Shown here: piece by piece, positions 38,556 through 46,328 of the stretch
Numbering within the stretch: the first letter of the stretch is position 1
Layout: the number at the start of each line of letters is the position of its first letter
Source: Pseudothioclava arenosa
GTDB taxonomy: Bacteria > Pseudomonadota > Alphaproteobacteria > Rhodobacterales > Rhodobacteraceae
DNA: 64,000 bases
Reading direction: 5' to 3'
Assembly (NCBI RefSeq): GCF_002358085.1
Contig: NZ_NTJD01000002.1
Span: 124,001 to 188,000, forward strand
Translations under genes and position numbers: made by a program
The notes under the pieces: generated by a model
Databases searched by the model: none
The model's input: only the letters and a program-made list of their open reading frames with translations
Told to the model about the DNA's origin: nothing

Positions 38556-38587
38556 GCGTGGCGGGTTATCGCCACGCTGATGCTTTG
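38556..38587 (+). terminator. Hairpin just before the peroxidase ribosome binding site
   Basis: A perfect 8-base stem GCGTGGCG / CGCCACGC with a GGTTAT loop, followed by TGATGCTTT. It may terminate proS transcription or control access to the GAGAGGAG ribosome binding site that follows 10 bases later. Confidence 0.4.
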
Positions 38588-38600
38588 AGAGGAGCCTGCG

Positions 38601-39866
38601 ATGCCGGCAAAACCCTTCCTGACCGGTCTGGGCATTTATGCGCTGGGCGTGGCCGCTTTGGCTTTCGTGGCGCCGCATGACGCCCCCGATTTCGCTGGAT
38701 TGCCGCATGAGCCGGGCTCGGTTCATGCCGAAATGCACAAGCAAATTCATGGCGATGCGCCGGGCCGGACAGCCGCCGACGCGCCGCCTCCGGGCCGGCT
38801 CGAAGACTGGGGTGCGCTCCTGTTCATGGATGCGAACCTGTCGCGCAATCGCACGCAAAGCTGCGCCACCTGCCACGATCCAAACCACGCTTTCACCGAC
38901 CCGCGCGAGACCGAGGCCGGGCAGGCCGTGTCGCTTGGCGATGATGGCGAGTCGCTGGGCGATCGCAACACGCCCACGGCGGCCTATGCGCGTTTCGCCC
39001 CGGCCTTCGGGCGCAACGCCAAGGGCAAATGGCATGGTGGTCAGTTTCATGATGGTCGCGCCGCTGATCTGGCCGAGCAGGCGGGCGGTCCGCCCCTGAA
39101 CCCGGTCGAGATGGGCATGCCTTCGGTCGAGGCGGTGGTTGAGCGGCTGAACGCTTCGGCCTCGCATCGCGCCGCGCTTCGCCACTTTGCCAGCATCGAC
39201 GATCCGATGGCCGATCCACAGGCCAGCTATGACGCGATCACCCGCGCCATCGCCGCGTTTGAGCGCACCAAGGTCTTTGCGCCCTTCGATTCCAAATACG
39301 ACCGCTTCCTGCGCGGCGAGGCGCAGCTGAGCGATCAGGAGGAGCTGGGGCGGCTCCTGTTCTTCTCGCCGCAATTTACAAATTGCAACATTTGCCACCA
39401 GTTGCAGGCCAGTCCCACGGCGGAAGAAGAGACATTTTCGAACTACGAGTATCATAACGTCGGAACCCCGGCGAACCCGGTGGCGCGCGCCGTAAACGGA
39501 ACGAAGCCCGGCCATATCGACCGTGGCCTGCTCGATCATCCGGCGATTGACGACCCCGCGCAGGCGGGCAAGTTCAAGGTGCCGACGCTGCGCAATGTCG
39601 CCGTTACCGGCCCTTACATGCATAATGGCGTGTTCAAGGACCTGCGCACGGTGATCCTGTTCTACAACAAGTTCAACTCGACCCGCCCTGAGCGTCAGAT
39701 CAACCCCGAAACCGGCGCGCCCTTTGCCGCGCCCGAGGTTGCCGAGAATATCTCGATCGAAGAGCTCGAAACCGGACCGGCGCTGGATGACAAGCGTATC
39801 GACGCGCTTGTGGCGTTCCTCAGGACGCTCACGGATGCGCGTTACGAACACCTGCTCGAAGAGTGA
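38601..39866 (+). CDS. Di-haem cytochrome c peroxidase (CcpA/MauG family)
   Basis: A 421-residue protein with an N-terminal signal or anchor (FLTGLGIYALGVAALAFVA) and two c-type haem sites, SCATCHDPNHAF (about residue 97) and NCNICHQLQA (about 263). Further family features are NTPTAAYARFAPAFG, WHGGQFHDGR and VPTLRNVAVTGPYMHNG, where the last supplies a distal methionine. It works in the periplasm, reducing H2O2 with electrons from cytochrome c. MauG-like protein modification is an alternative, but no methylamine dehydrogenase genes are nearby. Confidence 0.88.
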   Translation: MPAKPFLTGLGIYALGVAALAFVAPHDAPDFAGLPHEPGSVHAEMHKQIHGDAPGRTAADAPPPGRLEDWGALLFMDANLSRNRTQSCATCHDPNHAFTDPRETEAGQAVSLGDDGESLGDRNTPTAAYARFAPAFGRNAKGKWHGGQFHDGRAADLAEQAGGPPLNPVEMGMPSVEAVVERLNASASHRAALRHFASIDDPMADPQASYDAITRAIAAFERTKVFAPFDSKYDRFLRGEAQLSDQEELGRLLFFSPQFTNCNICHQLQASPTAEEETFSNYEYHNVGTPANPVARAVNGTKPGHIDRGLLDHPAIDDPAQAGKFKVPTLRNVAVTGPYMHNGVFKDLRTVILFYNKFNSTRPERQINPETGAPFAAPEVAENISIEELETGPALDDKRIDALVAFLRTLTDARYEHLLEE

Positions 39867-39948
39867 TCCAACGCGAAGGTGAAGCCCTGCGGGCTTGACC
39901 TTTCGGGCGGCAACGTCCAGCGTTCGCCGAAATTTTGGACGATCCCGA

Positions 39949-41241
39949 ATGGCCAGCCGCACCGCCCCGTTTTCCCCTTTCGAGTTCCTGATCGCCTGGC
40001 GTTACCTGCGCGCGCGTCGCGCCGAAGGGGGCGTCAGCGTGATGACCTGGATCTCGCTGATCGGCATTACGCTGGGCGTCGCCGCGCTGATCGCGACGCT
40101 TGCCGTGCGCGCCGGGTTCCGCGCCGAATTCGTCGATACGATCCTCGGCTCCAACGCCCATGTCACCGTCTATTCGGCGCCGATGGAAGTGGTCGAGGGG
40201 TCGGGCGTCTATTCGAGCCTGATGCGCGACTATCAGGTCCGCGCCGAGCGGGTCGCCGCAATCCCCGGTGTGACCCGCGCCGCGCCCCTGATCCGGGGGC
40301 AGGTGATGGCGACCAAGGACGGGCGCTCGAACGTGGCCGAGGTGTATGGGATTTCGGCGGCCGATCTGCAGACGATCCCGCGCGTCGCCAACCCCGAGAC
40401 GGCGTTGGGCAGCATTGAGCAGTTCGGCGAGGGCATCGCCATCGGCTCGGGGCTTGCGCGCGAGCTGGGCGTGGGGCTGGGCGACAAGCTGAAGCTCATC
40501 TCCCCCGAGGGTGCCAAGACCGCCTTCGGCACCAGCCCGCGGGTTTCGGCCTACACGGTCACCTATATCTTTACCGCCGGGCGCTGGGATATCGACCGCA
40601 CCCGCATCTATATGCCCTTCGCCGAGGCGCAGAGCTATTTCAACCGCGAGGCGGGCGCCGATGAGATCGAGGTGATGGTCGAGGACCCTGAGCATCTCGA
40701 ACCGCTGGCCGTGCCGCTGATGCGCGCGGGCGGCGACGGCACGCTGTTGTGGAGCTGGCAGGATAGCTCGTCCTCCTTCCTGCGCGCGCTCGACATTGAG
40801 GATAACGTGATGTTCGTGATCCTCTCGATCCTCGTGCTGATCGCGGCGATGAACATCACCTCGGGGCTGATCATGCTGGTCAAGAACAAGGGGCGCGACA
40901 TTGGCATCCTGCGCACGATGGGCCTGACCGAAGGCTCGGTGATGCGTGTGTTCTTCCTGTGCGGCGCGTTCACCGGGGTGATCGGCACGATCGCGGGGGT
41001 GACGCTGGGCTGCCTGTTTGCGATCTATATCGACCAGGTGATGAGCTTCGTGAACTGGCTCAACGGAGGTGGCGTTTGGGATCCTTCGATCCGCGGCATC
41101 TATGAGCTGCCCGCCAAGCTGCAGGGCGCGGATGTGGCCAAGGCGGTGATCCTGTCGCTGGGGCTGTCCTTCGTGGTCACCATTTTCCCGGCCCGGCGGG
41201 CGGCGCGGCTCAACCCGGTGGAGGCGCTGCGTTATGAGTGA
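39949..41241 (+). CDS. lolC: Lipoprotein-releasing ABC transporter permease LolC/LolE
   Basis: A 430-residue permease with the FtsX/MacB layout. TM1 is at about residues 35-60 (SVMTWISLIGITLGVAALIATLAV). A periplasmic MacB-PCD domain (about 60-275) follows, then three helices at the C-terminus (MFVILSILVLIAAMNITSGLIM, then FFLCGAFTGVIGTIAG, and VILSLGLSFVVTIFPA). It begins FEFLIAWRYLRARR, characteristic of LolC/E. Alphaproteobacteria have one such permease, so LolC/E function is combined. It overlaps lolD by 8 bases. Start at 39949 by homology. Confidence 0.9.
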   Translation: MASRTAPFSPFEFLIAWRYLRARRAEGGVSVMTWISLIGITLGVAALIATLAVRAGFRAEFVDTILGSNAHVTVYSAPMEVVEGSGVYSSLMRDYQVRAERVAAIPGVTRAAPLIRGQVMATKDGRSNVAEVYGISAADLQTIPRVANPETALGSIEQFGEGIAIGSGLARELGVGLGDKLKLISPEGAKTAFGTSPRVSAYTVTYIFTAGRWDIDRTRIYMPFAEAQSYFNREAGADEIEVMVEDPEHLEPLAVPLMRAGGDGTLLWSWQDSSSSFLRALDIEDNVMFVILSILVLIAAMNITSGLIMLVKNKGRDIGILRTMGLTEGSVMRVFFLCGAFTGVIGTIAGVTLGCLFAIYIDQVMSFVNWLNGGGVWDPSIRGIYELPAKLQGADVAKAVILSLGLSFVVTIFPARRAARLNPVEALRYE

Positions 41242-41911
41242 CGTTTTGCTCTTGGAGAAGTTGGAAAAGTCCTACAATTGGGGCAAGCCCAACGCGATTT
41301 CTGTTCTGAAAGGCGTGAATTTGTCAATTCCGCGCGGGCAGGTCGTGGCGCTGGTGGCGCCCTCGGGAGCCGGGAAATCGACGCTTCTGCATATCGCGGG
41401 GCTTCTGGATACGCCCGATTCCGGCCGTGTCGTGGTGAACGGGGTTGACCTTAGTGGCGCCTCGGATCGCCGCCGGACCGAGGCGCGGCGGGCCGAGCTG
41501 GGCTTTGTCTATCAGTTCCACCACCTGCTGCCGGAATTCACCGCGCTCGAAAACATCGTGCTGCCGCAACTGGCAAATGGCACGGGGCGCGCGGCGGCGG
41601 AAACGAGGGCGCGGGCGCTTCTGGATCAGGTCGGGCTCTCGGCGCGCCACGATCACCGCCCCTCGGCGCTGTCGGGCGGGGAGCAGCAGCGCGTGGCTTT
41701 CTGTCGGGCGCTGGCCAATGCGCCCAAGCTTTTGCTGGCGGACGAGCCCACCGGCAACCTTGATCCGGGCACATCCGAGACGGTCTTTGCCACGCTGATG
41801 GGGCTGGTGCGTGAGACCGGGCTCTCGGCGCTGATCGCGACGCATAACCTTGAGCTTGCCGCCAAGATGGACCGCGTCGTGCGGCTCGACGGCGGGCATC
41901 TGACGGAGTAG
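41234..41911 (+). CDS. lolD: Lipoprotein-releasing ABC transporter ATPase LolD
   Basis: A 225-residue ABC ATPase. Walker A is APSGAGKSTLLHIAGLLD, the signature is LSGGEQQRVAFCRALA, Walker B is LLLADEPTGNLDP, and the H-loop is IATHNLELA. The first Walker A residue is Ala rather than Gly, which I have seen in alphaproteobacterial LolD and do not regard as a defect. With the permease it releases mature lipoproteins from the inner membrane for LolA; several lipoprotein genes lie in this window. Confidence 0.93.
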   Translation: MSDVLLLEKLEKSYNWGKPNAISVLKGVNLSIPRGQVVALVAPSGAGKSTLLHIAGLLDTPDSGRVVVNGVDLSGASDRRRTEARRAELGFVYQFHHLLPEFTALENIVLPQLANGTGRAAAETRARALLDQVGLSARHDHRPSALSGGEQQRVAFCRALANAPKLLLADEPTGNLDPGTSETVFATLMGLVRETGLSALIATHNLELAAKMDRVVRLDGGHLTE

Positions 41912-41914
41912 GCG

Positions 41915-42238
41915 ATGATCGTTTATGGCATCAAGACCTGCGACACCGTGAAAAAGGCGCTTAAGGCGTTGGACGCTGCGGGGCGCGCGCCCGTGCTGCG
42001 CGATGTCCGGGCCGAGCCCCTGACGCCGGATGAGATCGCGCGCTTCGAGGCGGCGTTCGGCGATGCGCTGATCAACCGTTCCTCGACGACCTGGCGCGGG
42101 CTGTCCGAAGATGACCGCGCGGCCCCCATTGCCGCTCTGCTCACCGCACATCCGACGCTGATGAAGCGCCCCGTGATCGAAGAGGGCGAGACCCGCACGC
42201 TGGGCTGGAAGCCGGACGCACAGGCGGTCTGGCTCTAA
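41915..42238 (+). CDS. ArsC/Spx-family (YffB-like) protein
   Basis: A 107-residue thioredoxin-fold protein of the ArsC/Spx/YffB family, with IYGIKTCDTVKKALKAL at the N-terminus (one active-site Cys at residue 9, no CxxC) and KRPVIEEGETRTLGWKPD near the end. YffB-like members are glutathione-dependent reductases rather than arsenate reductases in the cases studied; the role here is not certain. It starts 3 bases after lolD, with GGAG overlapping the end of that gene. Confidence 0.82.
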   Translation: MIVYGIKTCDTVKKALKALDAAGRAPVLRDVRAEPLTPDEIARFEAAFGDALINRSSTTWRGLSEDDRAAPIAALLTAHPTLMKRPVIEEGETRTLGWKPDAQAVWL

Positions 42239-42240
42239 CG

Positions 42241-42265
42241 CAAACGGCCCGCCACCGGCGGGCCG
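42241..42265 (-). terminator. Terminator of the cold-shock gene
   Basis: A perfect 9-base stem CGGCCCGCC / GGCGGGCCG with an ACC loop, followed on the minus strand by TTTG. A second hairpin (CCGGGG...CCCCGG, near 42270-42285) lies between it and the cspA stop. Confidence 0.55.
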
Positions 42266-42297
42266 CAGCCGGGGCAGGGCCCCGGAATGAGCGAGGC

Positions 42298-42504
42298 TCA
42301 GAGCAGCTTCAGATCGCCTGCCGACGAGCGGCCATCGCGGCCGGAGATCAGCTCGTAGCTGATCTTCTGATTGTCCTGCAGGCCTTTCAGCCCCGCGCGT
42401 TCGACGGCGGAAATATGGACGAAGATGTCCTTGCCACCATCATCGGGGGCGATGAAGCCGTAGCCTTTGGTGGTGTTGAACCATTTGACGGTGCCAGTGG
42501 CCAT
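42298..42504 (-). CDS. cspA: Cold-shock domain protein
   Basis: A 68-residue CspA-type OB-fold protein, MATGTVKWFNTTKGYGFI, with both RNA-binding motifs: RNP1 (KGYGFI) and RNP2 (DIFVHI). The ATG at 42504 is preceded by GAGAGGAGA, 6 bases away, and gives the usual length; the open frame extends upstream into the leader. It is a single-strand nucleic acid chaperone. The long leader (over 100 bases) contains an inverted repeat. Confidence 0.93.
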   Translation of the reverse strand: MATGTVKWFNTTKGYGFIAPDDGGKDIFVHISAVERAGLKGLQDNQKISYELISGRDGRSSAGDLKLL

Positions 42505-42622
42505 ACCGTGTCTCCTCTCAAGCATCCCTCGGCGAAATTGCCGTTGGGCCGTGCAGCCAAATCTTTCGGGTCTTCCGGCTGCCAGTCTTGACGAAGGAAG
42601 GCGGTAGGAAAGTCTGCGGTCA

Positions 42623-42652
42623 CGCAAGGGCAAGCCTGCCACAGCCCTTGCG
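42623..42652 (-). promoter_or_regulatory. Inverted repeat upstream of cspA
   Basis: CGCAAGGGC - 12 bases - GCCCTTGCG, perfect over 9 bases, about 120 bases before the cspA start. A possible TTGATT -35 lies just upstream (42655-42660). It may be an operator or a leader stem. Confidence 0.4.
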
Positions 42653-42701
42653 AAAATCAATTGAAATTACGGTGACAACCGTTCGATGGCCGCAAAACAC
42701 A

Positions 42702-42741
42702 GCGAAAAAGCCGCGCGGAACGGCCCGCGCGGCTTATTTTC
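42702..42741 (-). terminator. Bidirectional terminator after thrS
   Basis: A perfect 11-base stem AAGCCGCGCGG / CCGCGCGGCTT with a 6-base loop. On the minus strand it is followed by TTTTTCG (after thrS); on the plus strand by ATTTTC. Confidence 0.82.
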
Positions 42742-42760
42742 ATGCGAAGTGACGTGTGGA

Positions 42761-44707
42761 TCAGCGCTGGTCGGGCGGGGTCGCCTCGGCGGCAAGCTGG
42801 GCAACCAGCGCCTCGATCGGGGCGGTCTCGGTGCGGTTTTCGCCCAGCCGGCGAACCGAAACCGTGCGTTCCTCGACCTCGCGCATGCCGACAGCCAGAA
42901 TCACCGGCACCTTGCCGAGGCTGTGCTCGCGGACCTTGTAGTTGATCTTTTCGTTGCGCGTATCGGCCTCGGCGCGGAGCCCCGCCTTGCGCAGCAACTC
43001 GGTTACTTCGAGCACGTAATCGTCGGCATCCGAGACGATCGAGGCGACCACGATCTGGCGCGGCGCGAGCCAGAACGGGAGTTTCCCGGCGTGGCTTTCG
43101 ATCAGGATGCCGATGAAGCGTTCGAACGAACCCAGCACCGCGCGGTGCAGCATCACCGGGCGGTGACGCTCGCCGTCGGAGCCGATGTAATCGGCGTCGA
43201 GCCGCTCGGGCAGCACGAAATCGACCTGCAGCGTGCCGCATTGCCAGTCGCGCCCGATCGCGTCGGTCAGCACGAATTCCAGCTTCGGCCCGTAGAAGGC
43301 GCCTTCGCCGGGGTTGATCGCGTAATCGTAGCCCGCCGCCTTGGTGGCATTGGCCAGCGCCGCTTCGGCCTTGTCCCAGACCTCGTCCGAGCCCGCGCGC
43401 TTGTCGGGGCGGTCCGAGAATTTGACCTTGAAGCTCTCAAAGCCCAGATCGGTGTAGATCGCGCTGAGGAACTCGATGAAGCGCTTGGTCTCGGCCTCGA
43501 TCTGCTCTTCGGTGCAGAAGATATGCGCGTCATCCTGCGTGAAGCCGCGCACGCGCATGATCCCGTGCAGCGCGCCCGAGGGCTCGTAGCGGTTGCACGA
43601 GCCGAACTCGGCCATGCGCAGGGGCAGGTCGCGGTAGGATTTCAGGCCCTGATTGAACACCTGCACGTGGCAGGGGCAGTTCATCGGCTTGAGCGCGTTG
43701 AGGGTCTTTTCCTTGGCATGTTCTTCCTCGACTTCGACGATGAACATGTTCTCCTGGTATTTCTCCCAGTGCCCCGAGGCTTCCCAGAGCTTGCGGTTCA
43801 CCACCTGCGGCGTGTTCACCTCGACATAGCCGCCGCGGTCCTGCTGGCGGCGCATGTAATCTTGCAGCGTGGTGTAGATCTTCCAGCCGTTCGGGTGCCA
43901 GAACACCTGGCCCGGCGCTTCTTCCTGCATGTGGAACAGGTCCATCTCGCGGCCGAGGCGGCGGTGGTCGCGCTTGGCGGCCTCTTCGAGCATGGTCAGA
44001 TGCGCCTGCAGGTCCTGACGCGACTTGAAGGCCACGCCGTAGATGCGTTGCAGCATCGGGCGGGTGTTGTCGCCAAGGAAATAGGCGCCCGCGACATGGG
44101 TCAGCTTGAAGGCATCGGCGGGCACCTGGCCGGTGTGCAGCAGGTGCGGGCCGCGGCACAGATCCTGCCAGCCGCCGTGCCAGTACATGCGGATGTCCTC
44201 GCCCGCCGGAATGCGGTTCACCAGCTCGACCTTGTAGGGCTCGTTCGTGGCTTCGTAATGGGCCAGCGCGCGGGCACGATCCCAGACCTCGGTCTTCACC
44301 GGCTCGCGGGCGTTGATGATCTCGCGCATGCGCTTTTCGATCACGCCCAGATCTTCAGGGGTGAAGGGCTCGGCGCGGTCGAAATCGTAGAACCAGCCCT
44401 TGTCGCGGACCGGCCCGATGGTGACCTTGACGTCGGGCCAGAGCTCTTGCACGGCGCGCGCCATGATATGAGCGAGGTCGTGGCGGATCAGCTCTAGCGC
44501 GGGTTCGTCATCGGCCATGGTGTTGATGGCGATCTGCGCATCCCCCGGGATCGGCCATTGCAGGTCCCAATGCGCGCCGTTCACCTGCGCCGAGATGGCC
44601 TTTTTCGCCAGCGATTTCGAGATGCTCTCGGCCACTTCGGCGGGCGTGGTGCCGGCCGGATAGTCGCGCGAATTGCCATCGGGGAAGGTGAGTGAGATCT
44701 GGGACAT
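42761..44707 (-). CDS. thrS: Threonyl-tRNA synthetase
   Basis: A 648-residue class II synthetase. A TGS domain (about 1-62) comes first. The editing domain follows with [14 protein letters not shown]. The catalytic core has [22 protein letters not shown] (zinc cysteine), [20 protein letters not shown] and [15 protein letters not shown]. The anticodon-binding domain is the last ~100 residues. The start at 44707 (MSQISLTF) follows GAGGAGGAC and matches the TGS start; the open frame extends ten codons further. No T-box, as expected for this group. Confidence 0.95.
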   Translation of the reverse strand: MSQISLTFPDGNSRDYPAGTTPAEVAESISKSLAKKAISAQVNGAHWDLQWPIPGDAQIAINTMADDEPALELIRHDLAHIMARAVQELWPDVKVTIGPVRDKGWFYDFDRAEPFTPEDLGVIEKRMREIINAREPVKTEVWDRARALAHYEATNEPYKVELVNRIPAGEDIRMYWHGGWQDLCRGPHLLHTGQVPADAFKLTHVAGAYFLGDNTRPMLQRIYGVAFKSRQDLQAHLTMLEEAAKRDHRRLGREMDLFHMQEEAPGQVFWHPNGWKIYTTLQDYMRRQQDRGGYVEVNTPQVVNRKLWEASGHWEKYQENMFIVEVEEEHAKEKTLNALKPMNCPCHVQVFNQGLKSYRDLPLRMAEFGSCNRYEPSGALHGIMRVRGFTQDDAHIFCTEEQIEAETKRFIEFLSAIYTDLGFESFKVKFSDRPDKRAGSDEVWDKAEAALANATKAAGYDYAINPGEGAFYGPKLEFVLTDAIGRDWQCGTLQVDFVLPERLDADYIGSDGERHRPVMLHRAVLGSFERFIGILIESHAGKLPFWLAPRQIVVASIVSDADDYVLEVTELLRKAGLRAEADTRNEKINYKVREHSLGKVPVILAVGMREVEERTVSVRRLGENRTETAPIEALVAQLAAEATPPDQR

Positions 44708-44809
44708 GGCAGTCCTCCTCGTCGGTTTGGCGCCCACGGAACGCCCGGTTGCGGGTTATGTCGGGGATGCTTTTGCGCCCCGTGGCCCGCTCTGTCAACG
44801 GCCCAAACG

Positions 44810-44834
44810 ACAACGCGCGCCACTTGGGCGCGCG
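44810..44834 (-). terminator. Terminator after phaR
   Basis: An 8-base stem CGCGCGCC / GGCGCGCG with an ACTTG loop just past the phaR stop. On the minus strand it is followed by GTTGTCGTTTG, a poor T tract. Confidence 0.45.
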
Positions 44835-44856
44835 CTGCGACATTATGCAGACGGGA

Positions 44857-45414
44857 TCAGAGCTTGGAGAGCTTGGATTGCAGCTCGGCGAGCTGTTTCT
44901 TGATCGAGGCGAGGTCTTCCTTGCTGGTGTCGCTCTCCTCGGTCTCCATCTCGGGGCCGCTCGAACCGGCGGCGCCCCAGCCCTTCATCATCTGCGCCAG
45001 AAACGCCTGTTGCTGGCGTTGCAGCGCGTCGAAGCCGGGCATCGAAGCCATTGGGTTCGGCATGTGTGACAGGTTCTCCATCAGCTGCGACTGACCTTCG
45101 CGCAGCATCTGGAACGAGGCCGCGAGGAATTGCGGCACCACCGATTGCGCCGACGTCGTATAGGAGCGCACGAGATCGGTCAGCACATCGACCGGCAGCA
45201 CATTCTCGCCCCGGCTTTCATGCTCCGCGACGATCTGCAGCAGGTATTGACGCGTCAGGTCATCGCCGGTCTTCAGGTCGATGATCTGCACCTCGCGGTC
45301 TTCGCGGACGAATTTCGCGATGTCCTCCAGCGTCACGTAATCACTGGTTTCGGTGTTGTAGAGACGGCGCGAAGCGTATCGCTTGATCAGCAAGGGCTTT
45401 TCATCTGCGGCCAT
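44857..45414 (-). CDS. phaR: Polyhydroxyalkanoate synthesis repressor PhaR
   Basis: A 185-residue regulator. The N-terminal DNA/PHA-binding domain is highly conserved: LLIKRYASRRLYNTETSDYVTLEDIAKFV, then DREVQIIDLKTGDDLTRQYLLQIVAE. The C-terminal part is helical (FLAASFQMLREGQSQLMENL), ending in a coiled coil (SIKKQLAELQSKLSKL). PhaR represses phasin genes and its own gene and is released by binding PHA granules. It lies downstream of phaP on the same strand, with its own TTTGCAAA-containing upstream region. Confidence 0.94.
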   Translation of the reverse strand: MAADEKPLLIKRYASRRLYNTETSDYVTLEDIAKFVREDREVQIIDLKTGDDLTRQYLLQIVAEHESRGENVLPVDVLTDLVRSYTTSAQSVVPQFLAASFQMLREGQSQLMENLSHMPNPMASMPGFDALQRQQQAFLAQMMKGWGAAGSSGPEMETEESDTSKEDLASIKKQLAELQSKLSKL

Positions 45415-45441
45415 TCCATCCTCCCAAAGGGTTTTTCTGTG

Positions 45442-45449
45442 TTTGCAAA
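45442..45449. promoter_or_regulatory. TTTGCAAA 8-mer upstream of phaR
   Basis: The same palindrome found at the pccR/pccB promoters, 28 bases before the phaR ATG. I noticed only four perfect copies in the 64 kb. Confidence 0.35.
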
Positions 45450-45509
45450 GAGTTTGATGCGGCGCGGCGGCAAAAGCAACATTCTTTATGCAGTGGGCCC
45501 GGCGCGCGA

Positions 45510-45540
45510 AATAAAGAAAGGCGGGCCGAAGCCCGCCTTC
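45510..45540 (-). terminator. Terminator after phaP
   Basis: A 9-base stem AAGGCGGGC / GCCCGCCTT with a CGAA loop. On the minus strand it is followed by TCTTTATTT. It separates phaP from phaR. Confidence 0.8.
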
Positions 45541-45626
45541 AGATCAGTCATGGCCGGGAGGAAACTGGCCACGACGGGAGGAAAATCTCAGGGGCGCGGA
45601 GGGGAGGTATTCCGCGCCAGCCTGGA

Positions 45627-46076
45627 TTATTTCGCGGCGGTGGTCGCCTTTTTTGCCGCAGCGGTCGCCTCGGCGGTCGCTTTTTTCACGGCTTCAGCGG
45701 CTTCTTCCGAAGCTTCTTTGCCAGCAGCCAGCATCAGCTCGACGGTTTCCATCTGCACTTTTTTCGCGATTTCGGCGAAAGCGGCGAGGTTTTCAGCAGC
45801 CATTTCAGCCGAGGCCGAAGCGAAATCGCTCAGAGCTTTGGCGTAGTCGGCCGGCTCTTCTTTGGTTTTCGCCAGGGTGCCCATTTTCGAGAGGGTCGAT
45901 TTCGCCCATTTCGACGACAGGTCGGTCGATTTCTCGGCGGCGTCGAGGGCCACTTTCGACAGTTTCTCGGCGACGGCGGCTTGCGACTTGAAGCCGTCCT
46001 GGAATTTCGCGGTGTCAACCGGGAAAGCCGACATCATGTCTTGGAAGATCTTGGTGTAGTCTTGGGTCTTGGTCAT
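45627..46076 (-). CDS. phaP: Phasin (PHA granule-associated protein)
   Basis: A 149-residue Ala/Lys-rich helical protein: TKTQDYTKIFQDMMSAFPVD at the N-terminus, SEEAAEAVKKATAEATAAAKKATTAAK-like low complexity at the C-terminus. It has the amphipathic heptad pattern of the phasin family. It coats PHA granules. The start at 46076 is set by GGAG 6 bases upstream. Three CTGC-N3-GCAG sites lie upstream, so it is the prime PhaR target in the locus. Confidence 0.9.
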   Translation of the reverse strand: MTKTQDYTKIFQDMMSAFPVDTAKFQDGFKSQAAVAEKLSKVALDAAEKSTDLSSKWAKSTLSKMGTLAKTKEEPADYAKALSDFASASAEMAAENLAAFAEIAKKVQMETVELMLAAGKEASEEAAEAVKKATAEATAAAKKATTAAK

Positions 46077-46144
46077 GGTTTTTCTCCGAACAGGGGGGCC
46101 CGAGGGAGGTTTGCGCGGGGCCCAGTCGCGCTCTGGATGAATCA

Positions 46145-46173
46145 GATATACGCGCTGCAATGCAGCAAATCAA
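46145..46173 (-). promoter_or_regulatory. phaP promoter
   Basis: On the minus strand: TTGATT (46173-46168), exactly 17 bases, TATATC (46150-46145). Transcription would start near 46138, a leader of about 62 bases. PhaR site 1 fills the spacer. Confidence 0.7.
46155..46165. promoter_or_regulatory. PhaR operator site 1 (CTGC-AAT-GCAG)
   Basis: Perfect match to the CTGC-N3-GCAG palindrome described for Rhodobacter PhaR, positioned between the -35 and -10 of the phaP promoter, where a bound repressor blocks RNA polymerase. Confidence 0.8.
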
Positions 46174-46184
46174 GGGGCTTTTTG

Positions 46185-46195
46185 CTGCGTCGCAG
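46185..46195. promoter_or_regulatory. PhaR operator site 2 (CTGC-GTC-GCAG)
   Basis: A second perfect palindrome, 30 bases from site 1 (about three helical turns), upstream of the -35. Confidence 0.75.
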
Positions 46196-46239
46196 AATTT
46201 TCACAAAAGACTTCCCTAACGTAAGAGATTTCTGGAATG

Positions 46240-46273
46240 CTAATAAATAAAGGCGCAGAACGTGTCCTGCGCC
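46240..46273 (-). terminator. Terminator after phaC
   Basis: A 7-base stem GGCGCAG / CTGCGCC with an 8-base loop, followed on the minus strand by TTTATTTATTA. Together with the promoter it makes phaP a separate unit. Confidence 0.7.
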
Positions 46274-46290
46274 CTTCAATTTGCGAAATG

Positions 46291-46301
46291 CTGCGGTGCA
46301 G
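46291..46301. promoter_or_regulatory. PhaR operator site 3 (CTGC-GGT-GCAG)
   Basis: A third perfect palindrome, 106 bases from site 2 and on the far side of the phaC terminator, 28 bases from the phaC stop. It may support looping or act as an auxiliary operator. Confidence 0.65.
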
Positions 46302-46328
46302 CAATTTGGGGCGACCTATGCGCTCACG

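Noticed and set aside
41340-41400. LolD Walker A begins with Ala instead of Gly
   Set aside because: The rest of the P-loop (GAGKST) and all other motifs are intact, and this substitution occurs in functional alphaproteobacterial LolD.
42535-42660. 52-codon upstream extension of the cold-shock protein
   Set aside because: It is the mRNA leader in an open frame. The 68-residue form has a good ribosome binding site and the family length.
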